Source: Haloarcula salina
Lineage (GTDB): Archaea > Halobacteriota > Halobacteria > Halobacteriales > Haloarculaceae
Length of the DNA: 64,000 nucleotides
Reading direction: 5' to 3'
NCBI RefSeq assembly: GCF_010119195.1
Contig: NZ_WRXL01000003.1
Location: 124,001 to 188,000 of the forward strand
Shown here: positions 16,666 to 24,930 of the stretch, piece by piece
Layout of the letters: the number at the start of each line of letters is the position of its first letter
Position numbering within the stretch: position 1 is the first letter of the stretch
The notes under the pieces: model-generated
Told to the model about the DNA's origin: nothing
The model's input: only the letters and a program-made list of their open reading frames with translations
The model's database searches: none
Program-made: the position numbers and the translations under genes

Positions 16666-16780
16666 TCGTTAACAGTAGAGTGAAAGTGAAACTGCCGGAC
16701 GTGAACGGTGTCGGTCGAAGGGGAATCGGGAGCTTTAGGTGGGAAGGCGCGGCCGACTGGCTCCGCAACGAGGGGAGATG

Positions 16781-16821
16781 CAGGATGGGGCGAGGTGAGA
16801 TTCAGGATGGGCCGCGGTGAG
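16781..16821. repeat. Short direct repeat (19 bp x 2)
   Basis: CAGGATGGGGCGAGGTGAG (16781-16799) and CAGGATGGGCCGCGGTGAG (16803-16821) match at 17 of 19 positions. The second copy covers the stop codon of the gene ending at 16802. Probably a local tandem duplication. Confidence 0.5.
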
Positions 16822-17266
16822 CGAGATACGCGAGCGCGAGCCCACCCGCGACGACGAGTGCGCTCATCGCCGCATCGGGGAGCGGGACTCGCCCCGCTCC
16901 GAACGCTCCCACGAGAACGAGCGCAACGGCGGTCCCGCCTGCGAGGGGCCGAGCGGCGACGGCCCGCCACAACAGTCGCAGCGACCAGCGGACGCCGTCG
17001 AGCCGCGTAGCGGCCCGTTCAACGACAGACGGGTCAGCGTCCGGGTTCTCGGTGGGCGCGAAGGCGGCGAGGGCGTCGCGGGAGACCGTCACGACCTCGC
17101 CGGTGTGCCCCCGGCGGCCGTCGGCGTCCGCGACGCGAAGCAGCGTCACGCGCTCCGCGCCGGTGCCGACGACACGGTAAATGCCGTCGCTGACGCCACC
17201 GCCGGTGCGGTCGTCGTCATCGGCGGGCCGGAGGTGATCGAAGGCGTCGACGCCGCCGTCGGTCAC
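16802..17266 (-). CDS. Hypothetical membrane protein downstream of pspAB
   Basis: 154 residues. The first 95 are soluble and acidic with a beta-rich part (GIYRVVGTGAERVTLLRVAD). The last 50 hold two transmembrane helices (PLAGGTAVALVLVGAFGAG and AMSALVVAGGLALAYLA). The start lies 1 bp after the pspAB stop, so it is co-transcribed with htpX-pspAB. I do not recognise a family; the context suggests envelope maintenance. Confidence 0.65.
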   Translation of the reverse strand: MTDGGVDAFDHLRPADDDDRTGGGVSDGIYRVVGTGAERVTLLRVADADGRRGHTGEVVTVSRDALAAFAPTENPDADPSVVERAATRLDGVRWSLRLLWRAVAARPLAGGTAVALVLVGAFGAGRVPLPDAAMSALVVAGGLALAYLAHRGPS

Positions 17267-17267
17267 C

Positions 17268-17885
17268 TCACTCCCAGGGGTGGTAGCCGGGGCGGTCGGG
17301 CCACAGCGGGTACCAGTACTCCTTGTCCGACTCGACGGTGAGTTCGTCGCCGAGGTTGCTGTCGAGCTTGAACTCCGCCGAGGTGTTTCGCTCGTGGCCG
17401 TCGTGGGGATCGGGCGCGAACGGGTAGTACGCGCCGCGCCGGAAGGAGTAGACCCAGTAGACGACCTGGTCCGAGCGCGAGTCCTCGAAGGCGAACAGCG
17501 CCGCGAGCAGGCGCGACCCGTAGCGGCGCTCGACGAGCGTGTCGGCGGCGAAGTGGATCGACGTGAGGAGGTCCTCGAAGTCGTCGTCGTGGAGGACGAC
17601 CCACTGGTAGCCGTGGTCGTCGGTCTCGAAGGTGGCCCGCGTGCCCGTCTCGACGCGGCCGGCGTCGAGGATCGACTCCACCTCGTCCATCGCGTCCTGG
17701 AAGTCCGTGCTGTCCACGTCGGCGAAACACAGCGCCGCCTCGCCGGTCGGTTCGTACCCCAGGTCGGCCTCCATCGTGACGTAGGCGGTGCTCATCCCGA
17801 ACAGGTCGTCGGGGTCCGCGTCCCGCGTCGCGTCGGCCTCGGCTTTCACCCCGAGGACGCTCTTGAGTCCGTCGAGCAGTCCCAT
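17268..17885 (-). CDS. pspAB: PspA-associated protein PspAB
   Basis: 205 residues starting MGLLDGLKSVLGVKAEADAT. The conserved blocks DLFGMSTAYVTMEADLGY, DDDFEDLLTSIHFAADTLVE and the C-terminal YWYPLWPDRPGYHPWE match the haloarchaeal PspAB family, named for its association with phage-shock PspA-type membrane stress proteins. The protein is soluble and acidic with many aromatic residues. It sits 72 bp downstream of htpX on the same strand, which fits an envelope-stress operon. The start at 17885 is chosen over an upstream in-frame ATG because family similarity begins there. Confidence 0.82.
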   Translation of the reverse strand: MGLLDGLKSVLGVKAEADATRDADPDDLFGMSTAYVTMEADLGYEPTGEAALCFADVDSTDFQDAMDEVESILDAGRVETGTRATFETDDHGYQWVVLHDDDFEDLLTSIHFAADTLVERRYGSRLLAALFAFEDSRSDQVVYWVYSFRRGAYYPFAPDPHDGHERNTSAEFKLDSNLGDELTVESDKEYWYPLWPDRPGYHPWE

Positions 17886-17957
17886 GTCAGAACGGTAGGG
17901 GCGCGAGACCAAGGTGGTTTGCGTCTCGGAACGGCGCGGTCCGAAAAAATTGCGCGC

Positions 17958-18836
17958 TCAGCGACCTTCGAGTTCGCGTTCGAGGTCCTGCAGTCGGTCG
18001 ATGCGCTTCTCCGTCGAGGGGTGCGTGCTGAACAGGCGGCCGATCCAGCCGACCTTGATGGGAATGATGAAGAAGGCGTTCATCTCCGCCTGGTCGCGCA
18101 TGTCCTCTTTCGGGACCTTGTCCATCCGGCCGTCGATCTTCATCAGCGCGTTCGCGAGCGCCGAGGGCTTGCCGGTGATCATCGCGCCGCCGCGGTCGGC
18201 GGCGTACTCGCGGTAGCGGCTGAGCGCCCGGATGAGCAGGAACGAGACGATCCAGACGACCAGCGAGACGAGGATGGCGACGATGACCGGGACCTGCTGG
18301 CCGCCGCGTTCGCGGCCGCCGCTGAACAGCCAGCCCCAGCGGACGATGAGGAAGGCGATGGTCGAGAGGAACGACGCGATGGTCATCACCATCACGTCGC
18401 GGTTCTTGATGTGGGCCAGTTCGTGGGCCAGCACGCCCTCCAGTTCCTCCTGGTCGAGGGTGTTCATGATGCCCGTCGTCACGCAGACCGCCGAACTCTT
18501 CTTCGACCGGCCGGTCGCGAAGGCGTTGGGGACGCGGCTGTCGGCCACGGCGACCTTCGGTTTCGGGAGGTCGGCCTGCTGGGAGAGCCGGTCGATGGTC
18601 CGGTGGAGCTCGGGGTACTCCTCCGGGTCGACCTCTCTGGCGCCCATCGAGTACAGGGCGAGCTTGTCGCTGAAGAAGAACTGCGCCCCGAGGAACAGTC
18701 CCATGACGACGACGATAGCCGCGAGGTTAGTGAAGTACAGCGTGAGCGCTCCGACGAAGACGATGTACAGCGCGAACAGCAGGAACATCGTCAGGGCCAT
18801 CCGGCCGCGGAGCCCCCAGTCCGTTTGCCACTCCAT
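17958..18836 (-). CDS. htpX: Zinc metalloprotease HtpX
   Basis: 292 residues. Two N-terminal transmembrane helices (about 15-32 and 38-55), then the M48 active site H138-E-L-A-H142, two further helices (about 150-172 and 182-205), and the third zinc ligand E210 in YREYAADR. The C-terminal THPSTEKRIDRL is the family end motif. It degrades damaged membrane proteins. First gene of the htpX-pspAB unit; a TATA box (18861-18867) is centred 27 nt upstream with an inverted repeat next to it. Confidence 0.96.
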   Translation of the reverse strand: MEWQTDWGLRGRMALTMFLLFALYIVFVGALTLYFTNLAAIVVVMGLFLGAQFFFSDKLALYSMGAREVDPEEYPELHRTIDRLSQQADLPKPKVAVADSRVPNAFATGRSKKSSAVCVTTGIMNTLDQEELEGVLAHELAHIKNRDVMVMTIASFLSTIAFLIVRWGWLFSGGRERGGQQVPVIVAILVSLVVWIVSFLLIRALSRYREYAADRGGAMITGKPSALANALMKIDGRMDKVPKEDMRDQAEMNAFFIIPIKVGWIGRLFSTHPSTEKRIDRLQDLERELEGR

Positions 18837-18873
18837 ACTCGGGGCTAGGCGGGCGGCACTCTAAAACCTCGCC

Positions 18874-18896
18874 ATCGTGGGAACGAGGCCCACGAT
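18874..18896. promoter_or_regulatory. Inverted repeat at the htpX promoter (candidate operator)
   Basis: ATCGTGGG, 7-nt spacer, CCCACGAT: perfect 8-bp arms. It lies directly upstream of the TATA/BRE region of htpX (TATA at 18861-18867), a usual site for archaeal activator or repressor binding. It is about 180 bp from the divergent EamA gene. Confidence 0.5.
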
Positions 18897-19076
18897 CGCC
18901 GGCGGCGCCGGTCCACGGCCGCGTTCCGGCCGCCGTCTCGGCGCGTCGGTCGGTTCTGATCTGGACGGGCGGAAGTCGACAGACGGCGGCGACTGGGCGC
19001 GTGACAGCACGTCTCGCACAGCCCTCTTCACGGTCCACGGCGTACAATCTGCAATGACTACCAATCGCTCCAGCGG

Positions 19077-20090
19077 GTGGTTCCGCTGAACTGGCCCGCC
19101 ACTCGCGCCGCGCTCGCGAACCGCCTCTCGGTCGACGCCCGCTACCGCGACGCCGCGCTGTTCGTCCTGCTCGCGGCGCTGTTCGGCGCGTCGTTCGTCT
19201 CCATCAAGACCGGGCTGCGCGAACTGCCGCCGGTGCTGTTCGCCGGCCTCCGGTTCGACGTCGCGGCGGTCGCGCTGCTCGCCTACGTCGCCGTCAGCCG
19301 GCCGCGGTCGGCGTGGCTCCCGCGCACTCGCGGGGACCTGCTCGGCATCGCGTCCGCGGCGGCGTTCCTCATCGCACTCAACAACGGCTTCCTGTTCCTG
19401 GGACAGGAGACGACCACGCCGGCGGTGGCGTCGGTCATGTACGGCCTGAACCCCATCCTGGCTCCCGTCTTCGCGTGGTGGCTGCTGGGCGACCGGCTCT
19501 CGCGGGTCGGCGCGCTCGGCATCGGAATCGCGCTGGCCGGCGTCGTCCTCATCGTCCGGCCGTCGCCGTCGTCGCTCGCCGACGCGAGCGCGGTCGGACA
19601 GGTGCTCGTCCTCGGCGCGGCCGCGGCGGTCGCCGTCGGGAGCGTCCTGCTCCGGCGCGTCGGCCCCCGCATGGAGAGCGTCGCCCTCACGGCGTGGGCG
19701 ATGGCCGTCGGCGCGGTGTTGCTCCACGTCGTCAGCCTCGCGGCCGGCGAGTCGCCGGCGAGCGCACTGGGGGTCGGCCCCGCGACGGTCGCGAGCGTCG
19801 CCGCCCTCGCCATCCCGTCGACCGCGGTGGCCTACGCCATCTACTTCGGCCTCATCGACCGCGTCGGCCCGGTCCGCGCGAACCTCGTCGCGTACGTCGC
19901 GCCCGTCTTCGCGGCGCTCACGGGCTGGCTGGTCCTCGGCGCGGCGGTGTCGCCGTGGACGGTGGTCGGCTTCCTCGTCGTCGTCGCCGGCTTCGCGCTG
20001 ATCGAGCGCCAGACGCTCGCCGCGGAGGTGCGGCGCTTCCGCGAGCGGACGCGCGAGACGCCGACCGCGACGCCGCCGTGTGACGATTAG
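19077..20090 (+). CDS. EamA/DMT family transporter
   Basis: 337 residues, about ten transmembrane helices arranged as two EamA repeats: FVLLAALFGASFVSIKTGL in the first, and a second starting near VGQVLVLGAAAAVAVGSVLL. Glycine-rich helix ends and ASVMYGLNPILAPVFAWWLL are typical of drug/metabolite exporters. GTG start. Substrate unknown. The 240-bp space before it holds the htpX promoter and no gene. Confidence 0.88.
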   Translation: MVPLNWPATRAALANRLSVDARYRDAALFVLLAALFGASFVSIKTGLRELPPVLFAGLRFDVAAVALLAYVAVSRPRSAWLPRTRGDLLGIASAAAFLIALNNGFLFLGQETTTPAVASVMYGLNPILAPVFAWWLLGDRLSRVGALGIGIALAGVVLIVRPSPSSLADASAVGQVLVLGAAAAVAVGSVLLRRVGPRMESVALTAWAMAVGAVLLHVVSLAAGESPASALGVGPATVASVAALAIPSTAVAYAIYFGLIDRVGPVRANLVAYVAPVFAALTGWLVLGAAVSPWTVVGFLVVVAGFALIERQTLAAEVRRFRERTRETPTATPPCDD

Positions 20091-20157
20091 GGTCGCCGGA
20101 ACGGCTCGCTTGCGCCGGAACGCACGGCTTAAACGGCTCAGTACAGTAGGGCGGGTA

Positions 20158-21303
20158 ATGAGCCGGTCGGGAGAGTTCTGTCCGCGCTGTGGCGACGAGA
20201 TACCGGAGGAGGCCGACGAGCGCCCCGACCTCGGCGGGGCCGGCGGCGGCCGCAACACCGAGCGCGTCCTCTGTGACGCCTGTTACTTCGAGGAGTTCGA
20301 CCTCGTGGACGCCCCCGACGTCGTGCAGGTCCGCGTCTGCTCGCGCTGTGGCGCGGTCCACAAGGGCAACCGCTGGGTCGACATCGGGGCCGAGGACTAC
20401 ACCGACATCGCCGTCGAGCAGGTCAGCGAGGCGCTGGGCGTCCACGTCGACGCCCAGTCGGTCGCCTGGCAGGTCGCGCCCGAACAGGTCGACCAGAACA
20501 ACATCCGGATGCACGCCGAGTTCTCCGGCGTCATCCGCGGGACGCCCGTCACCGAACAGGTGGTCGTCCCCGTCCGCATCTCGCGGCAGACCTGCAAGCG
20601 CTGCGGGAAGATCGCCGGCGGCTCCTTCGCCAGCATCGTCCAGGTCCGGGCCGACGAGCGCGACCCCACGGACGAGGAGCGCGAGCGAGCCGAGGAGATC
20701 GCCCGCGAGTACGTCGCCGCCCGCGAGGAGACCGGCGACCGCAACGCGTTCGTCACGGAGGTCAAGGAGGTCGACGACGGCCTGAACATGAAGATCTCGA
20801 CGAACCAGATGGGGCTGGGCATCGCCAAGCGCATCACCGCCCAGCTGGGCGGCTCGTACTCGGACTCGCGCCGCCTCATCACGGAGGACGAGGACGGCCA
20901 GGAGCTGTATCGGATGACCTACGCCGTCCGCCTGCCCCGGTACCGACGGGGCGAGGTCATCGACCCGGATGACGGCGACGGCCCCGTACTCGTGCGCTCG
21001 GTCCAGGGGAACCTCAAGGGCGTGCGGCTGGCGACGGGCGCGGACTACGAGGCCAGCTTCGAGGCGGGCGACGCGCCCGACGCCGAGCGCCTCGGGTTCC
21101 GCGAGGACGCCGTGCCGACGACCCTCGTCGCCGTCGAGGACGAGAACGCGGTGCAGGTGCTCGACCCCGAGACGTTCGAGAGCGTGACCGTCCCGCGTCC
21201 GGACTACCTCGACACCGACGCCGACGAGGTCCCGGTACTGAAGAGCCAGGCCGGACTGCACGTCCTGCCCGACGACGGGGGCGACGCGGGCGACGATGCC
21301 TGA
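20158..21303 (+). CDS. nmd3: NMD3-related ribosome maturation protein
   Basis: 381 residues from the ATG at 20158; a TATA (GCTTAAAC, about 20125-20132) is about 29 nt upstream, which argues against a longer N-terminus. Four zinc knuckle pairs occur in the first 170 residues: CPRCGDE, CDACYF, CSRCGAVHK and CKRCGKIAG. This is the archaeal homologue of eukaryotic Nmd3, which binds the large ribosomal subunit; in archaea it likely helps subunit maturation. The acidic C-terminal tail is haloarchaeal. It overlaps taw2 by 8 bp. Confidence 0.92.
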   Translation: MSRSGEFCPRCGDEIPEEADERPDLGGAGGGRNTERVLCDACYFEEFDLVDAPDVVQVRVCSRCGAVHKGNRWVDIGAEDYTDIAVEQVSEALGVHVDAQSVAWQVAPEQVDQNNIRMHAEFSGVIRGTPVTEQVVVPVRISRQTCKRCGKIAGGSFASIVQVRADERDPTDEERERAEEIAREYVAAREETGDRNAFVTEVKEVDDGLNMKISTNQMGLGIAKRITAQLGGSYSDSRRLITEDEDGQELYRMTYAVRLPRYRRGEVIDPDDGDGPVLVRSVQGNLKGVRLATGADYEASFEAGDAPDAERLGFREDAVPTTLVAVEDENAVQVLDPETFESVTVPRPDYLDTDADEVPVLKSQAGLHVLPDDGGDAGDDA

Positions 21304-22474
21304 GGACGCCGCCGATTCTGGACCGGACGCCGACGGCGGCGACGACCAACGCCTGGCCGCGGTCGTCGCCAAGCCCCGCTCGCAGATCGCCATCGAGTCG
21401 CTCCGTGACGAGGGCGTCTACGACGACGGCCGGAGCGTCGTCGAGTGGACCGACGAGACCGTCGCCGCCCCGGTGACGGCCCCGCCGCGGGAGACGCCGG
21501 TCCGCGAGGTCGTCCGACAGGTCGGCGAACCGCGCCTGCGCACGCTCGACGACCACCTTCGCGAGCGGGGCTGGACCGACGCCGAGATCGACGCCGCGCC
21601 GGGGTCGTGGGCGGTGCTCGGCTCGGTCGTGCTCGTCGACATGGGCGACAGCCCGCGGCCCCGGGAGGTGGGCGAGGCGCTGCTCGCGCTCCACGGGGAG
21701 GCCGACACGGTGCTGGCCCGGCACGGCATCTCCGGCGCTCACCGAGAGCCGAGCGTCGAGGTCGTCGCCGGCGTCGGGGACACGGAAACGGTCCACACCG
21801 AGCACGGGACCCGGTACGCGATGGACCTCGCCGAAGTCATGTTCTCGCCGGGGAACAAGGCCGAGCGGGCGCGGATGGGGGACGTGGTGCGCGAGGGGCG
21901 GGGGACCCGGCCCTCGGGACGAGCGAGCGGTGAAGCCGCGAGCGACGGCGAGCGCGTGCTCGACATGTTCGCCGGCATCGGCTACTTCACGCTCCCGATG
22001 GCCCGCGCCGGGGCCACTGTCACGGCCGTCGAGCGCAACCCGACGGCATTTCGCTACCTCGTCGAGAACGTCAGGCTCAACCGCGTCGACGAGCGGGTCC
22101 ACGCCTACCGCGCAGACTGCCGGGAGGTCGTGCGCGCGGGCCTGACCGACGAGAAGGGCCGCGAGGGGGACGAACGGGACGCGGAGCGGCCCGTGAGTCA
22201 GGGCTTCGCGGCGGAGGCGCGCGCCGACCGCGTGGTGATGGGCTACTACGAAGCACACGAGTACCTCGACAGCGCACTGGCTGCGCTCGCGCCCGGCGGC
22301 GTCCTCCACATGCACGAGGCGACGCCGGACGCGCTGGTGTTCGACCGCCCGCTCGACAGACTCGAAGCGGCGGCGGCCGACGCCGGCCGGTCAGTCGAGA
22401 TCCTCGACACCCGTCGCGTCAAGGCGTACAGCGAGGGCGTCGCCCACGTCGTCGTCGACGCCAGAATCGAGTGA
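21296..22474 (+). CDS. taw2: tRNA-Phe 4-demethylwyosine aminocarboxypropyltransferase Taw2
   Basis: 392 residues. An N-terminal domain (1-150) is followed by the Trm5/Tyw2-type Rossmann core: MFSPGNKAERARMGDVV, motif I VLDMFAGIGYFTLPMA, and VTAVERNPTAFRYLVENVRL. The VVMGYYEAHEYLDSAL and LHMHEATP signatures replace the NLP motif of methyltransferases, which marks the aminocarboxypropyl-transferring Taw2 branch of wyosine synthesis at position 37. Two low-complexity inserts break the core: about 202-220 (EGRGTRPSGRASGEAASDG) and about 283-303 (DEKGREGDERDAERPVSQG). At DNA level both look like palindromic repeats inserted in frame. It overlaps nmd3 by 8 bp. Confidence 0.85.
   Translation: MPEDAADSGPDADGGDDQRLAAVVAKPRSQIAIESLRDEGVYDDGRSVVEWTDETVAAPVTAPPRETPVREVVRQVGEPRLRTLDDHLRERGWTDAEIDAAPGSWAVLGSVVLVDMGDSPRPREVGEALLALHGEADTVLARHGISGAHREPSVEVVAGVGDTETVHTEHGTRYAMDLAEVMFSPGNKAERARMGDVVREGRGTRPSGRASGEAASDGERVLDMFAGIGYFTLPMARAGATVTAVERNPTAFRYLVENVRLNRVDERVHAYRADCREVVRAGLTDEKGREGDERDAERPVSQGFAAEARADRVVMGYYEAHEYLDSALAALAPGGVLHMHEATPDALVFDRPLDRLEAAAADAGRSVEILDTRRVKAYSEGVAHVVVDARIE
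21892..21940. repeat. Palindromic repeat inside taw2
   Basis: CGAGGGGCGGG (21892-21902), loop GGA, CCCGGCCCTCG (21906-21916): an 11-bp stem with one mismatch. Directly after it, GAGCGGTGAAGCCGCGAG (21925-21942) resembles the B-type hairpins of the array at 61776-62081. It encodes the insert at about residue 202 of Taw2. Confidence 0.5.
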
Positions 22475-22795
22475 CTCCCGACTGGGGCGTGGCACCACGA
22501 GCGACGCGAAGTCAGTTCGGGACCGAGAAGTATCGCATCTGATAGGAATCCGGATAACGCCACGGACGGTCACTTCGCGTCCGGGCCTAGAACGAATTGA
22601 CATGTGCTCGTTTTCGGAACCGTCTGTCTCAGGCTTCCTTCGCGAGACGTACCCGAGTACGTTCGATTCGACCGGCCCCGACTCCCGACGAAATTGGGGG
22701 AGAGTCCGGACGGAGTCTCGGCGCAGTTCGGAGACAATCATGTCAGAATTCGGAAAATTGGTTTAGGGCCGGCCTGCCTCGGTCGTGGTGTAGCC
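22475..22795. other. 321-bp intergenic region without a recognised gene
   Basis: Between taw2 and the ferritin-like gene. Only a TATA-like GGTTTAGGG (22760-22768) about 32 nt before the next ATG stands out. No credible coding pattern or structured RNA was seen. Confidence 0.5.
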
Positions 22796-24103
22796 ATGAA
22801 CCCATCCGACGACACGGCAGACCGGACGCGACGCGCATTCCTCGGCACGACCGCCTCGCTGAGTCTGGCCGCGCTGGCCGGCTGCGCGGGGAGCGGCGAC
22901 GGCGGCTCGGCCACCGAAACCGACGCGATGGAGACGGAGACGATGGACACCGAGACGGAGGCGATGGCGACCGAGACCGAGACGCCGACGCCGCCGGCCG
23001 ACGACGTGCCCGTCCTGAACTACGCGCTGACGCTCGAACACTTAGAGAACGCCTTTTACCGCGAGGGCCTGGAGACGTTCAGCGACGACGAACTGATGAA
23101 CGCCGACGTGCTCGCCGACTTCGGCGAGCGCGTGCGCATGGAGGTGCCCGACTACCTGCGGACGGTGGGCGACCACGAGGCCGCCCACGTCAGCGCCATC
23201 AGCGACACCGTCGAGCAACTGAACGGCACGCCGGTCGCGGAGGCCGAGTACGACTTCGGCTACGAGACCCCCAGCGAGTTCCTCGCCGTCGCGGAAGCCC
23301 TGGAGAACACCGGCGTCGCCGCCTACGCCGGGGCCGCACCGATGGTCGTGAACAACGACGTGCTGGCCGCGGCCGCGGGCATCCACAGCGTCGAGGCCCG
23401 CCACGCCGCCTTCCTGAACCTCGTCAACGGTTCGTCGCCGTTCCCGGCGGCCGTCGACGAGGCCAGTTCGATGAGCGAGGTGCTGGAGGTCGCCGGCCAG
23501 TTCGTCACGAACGAGGTCGACGCGAGCGCCTACGAACTCGGCGACGACCGCGCGACCCCCGACCGCAAGGCCGACGACGACACCTCGGACGTGAACGTCC
23601 TGAACTACGCGCTGACGCTCGAACACCTGGAGAACGCCTTCTACCGCGAGGGCCTGGAGACGTTCAGCGACGACGAACTGATGAGCGCCGACGCGCTCTC
23701 GGCCTTCGGCGACGAGGTCCGCGCGATGGTACCCGACCACCTCCGGACGGTGGGCGACCACGAGGCCGCCCACGTCAGCGCCATCAGCGACACCGTGACC
23801 GAACTCGGCGGGACGCCGGTCGAGGAGGCCGAGTACGACTTCGGCTACGAGACCCCCAGCGAGTTCCTCGGAGTCGCGCGGGCGCTGGAGAACACCGGCG
23901 TCGCCGCCTACAAGGGAGCCGCGCCGACGGTGTCGAACGACCAGGTGTTCTCGGCCGCCATCGGCATCCACAGCGTCGAGGCCCGCCACGCCGCCATGCT
24001 CAACGAACTCAACGCCGAATCTCCCTTCCCCGCGGCGGTCGACGAGCCACAGACGATGGCCGAGGTCACCGAAGTCGCCGGCCAGTTCATCGTCGAGAAC
24101 TGA
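22796..24103 (+). CDS. Exported lipoprotein with two tandem ferritin-like domains
   Basis: 435 residues. The N-terminus carries a twin-arginine signal (RTRRAFLGT) and a lipobox LAALAGC, so it is Tat-exported and lipid-anchored on the cell surface. A Thr/Glu/Met-rich linker follows. Two near-identical ferritin-like domains (PF13668 type) span residues about 73-238 and 268-433. Each has the helix pattern LNYALTLEHLENAFYREGLE, then VGDHEAAHVSAISDTV and GIHSVEARHAA, with Glu and His at the di-metal ligand positions. Copies are offset by 585 bp. A di-iron or metal-storage/redox role outside the cell is a family-level inference. Confidence 0.85.
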   Translation: MNPSDDTADRTRRAFLGTTASLSLAALAGCAGSGDGGSATETDAMETETMDTETEAMATETETPTPPADDVPVLNYALTLEHLENAFYREGLETFSDDELMNADVLADFGERVRMEVPDYLRTVGDHEAAHVSAISDTVEQLNGTPVAEAEYDFGYETPSEFLAVAEALENTGVAAYAGAAPMVVNNDVLAAAAGIHSVEARHAAFLNLVNGSSPFPAAVDEASSMSEVLEVAGQFVTNEVDASAYELGDDRATPDRKADDDTSDVNVLNYALTLEHLENAFYREGLETFSDDELMSADALSAFGDEVRAMVPDHLRTVGDHEAAHVSAISDTVTELGGTPVEEAEYDFGYETPSEFLGVARALENTGVAAYKGAAPTVSNDQVFSAAIGIHSVEARHAAMLNELNAESPFPAAVDEPQTMAEVTEVAGQFIVEN

Positions 24104-24161
24104 TCGAGCGCGGCCGGCCGAGTCGACGGTCTTAGGTAGGGCGCTCGAGTGTTTCTGGGCA

Positions 24162-24443
24162 ATGGAGGCGGTCCTCTGGTACGTGCTCGCGGGGACGCGC
24201 GGCGGGTACAACCGCGCCCGGATCCTGCGCCGCATCGACGAGCGGCCCCGGAACCCCAATCAGCTCGCCGAGGACCTGGACCTCAACTACGACACCGTCC
24301 GCCACCACCTCGACGTGCTGGCCGACAACGACGTCGTGACCGCCAGCGGCGACGACTACGGCGCGGTGTACCTACCGACCGAGACGGCCAGGAACCACTG
24401 GGCCGTCGTCGAAGACATCCTCGAGACACTCGACAATGACTGA
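24162..24443 (+). CDS. Winged-helix transcriptional regulator (ArsR-like)
   Basis: 93 residues forming a single winged-helix domain: NRARILRRIDERPRNPNQLA, recognition helix LNYDTVRHHLDVLADNDVV, and wing ASGDDYGAVYLPT. A TATA-like TCTTAGGTA lies about 29 nt upstream. It is followed after 51 bp by a small membrane-protein gene, the same arrangement as at 27049-28014. Confidence 0.87.
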   Translation: MEAVLWYVLAGTRGGYNRARILRRIDERPRNPNQLAEDLDLNYDTVRHHLDVLADNDVVTASGDDYGAVYLPTETARNHWAVVEDILETLDND

Positions 24444-24494
24444 GAACACTCACAGCCCCGAGACGACCGGCGACCCGCCGAGGGAGGCGCGCCG

Positions 24495-24800
24495 ATGAGT
24501 CTCTGGCTCGACCTGGCCCGCATCGCGAGCGCCCTGAACGTCCTGTTGCTCCTCGCGCTCGGCGCGGTGTGGGCGCGGAGCTATCTGCGACTGCGCTCGA
24601 AACACACGCTCGGGATGCTGGTGTTCGCGGCGCTGCTCTGCGTCGAGAACGTGTTCGCGCTGTACGTCTACTTCCTCGATCCGCTCCTGTCGGTGTGGTT
24701 CAGCACGAAGGTCCCCGACCCGGCGTGGCAGGCGATGGTCGCGTTCCACGTTCTGGAGACCGCCGCGCTGGCCTTCCTGACGTGGGTCACCCTCGACTGA
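24495..24800 (+). CDS. Small three-helix membrane protein (DUF7521-like)
   Basis: 101 residues, three transmembrane helices (about 5-25, 38-58 and 72-97). Charged positions between helices (RSYLRLRSKH) and VENVFALYVYFLD in helix 2. The general layout is like the two proteins at 27049-27668, which also follow a winged-helix regulator. Function unknown; pairing with a regulator suggests a membrane signal input. Confidence 0.7.
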   Translation: MSLWLDLARIASALNVLLLLALGAVWARSYLRLRSKHTLGMLVFAALLCVENVFALYVYFLDPLLSVWFSTKVPDPAWQAMVAFHVLETAALAFLTWVTLD

Positions 24801-24843
24801 GTCGGGCGTAACGCCTAATTACGCCAGCGGTCAAAGGGGGGGT

Positions 24844-24930
24844 ATGGATAGACAGCAGGTCATCGCCATCGCGCTCGTCGTGCTGATGCTCGGGTCGTCT
24901 ATGGCCTACGGGCTCACCTTCTTCTTCTAG
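24844..24930 (+). CDS. 28-residue single-helix membrane microprotein
   Basis: The frame reads MDRQQVIAIALVVLMLGSSM, then AYGLTFFF and a TAG stop. A polar start is followed by one hydrophobic helix ending in aromatic residues, as expected for a membrane microprotein. Its stop codon overlaps the stop of the convergent helicase gene (the shared bases are CTAG). I believe similar short proteins occur in other haloarchaea, but that is from memory. Confidence 0.6.
   Translation: MDRQQVIAIALVVLMLGSSMAYGLTFFF

Noticed and set aside
17280-18848. Long open frame opposite pspAB and htpX
   Set aside because: Antisense of two well-supported genes; no recognisable motifs and biased composition.
21296-22474. 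Trm5 tRNA (guanine37-N1)-methyltransferase for the gene after nmd3
   Set aside because: The catalytic motif region reads VVMGYY and HMHEATP, not the NLP type of Trm5; this fits Taw2.
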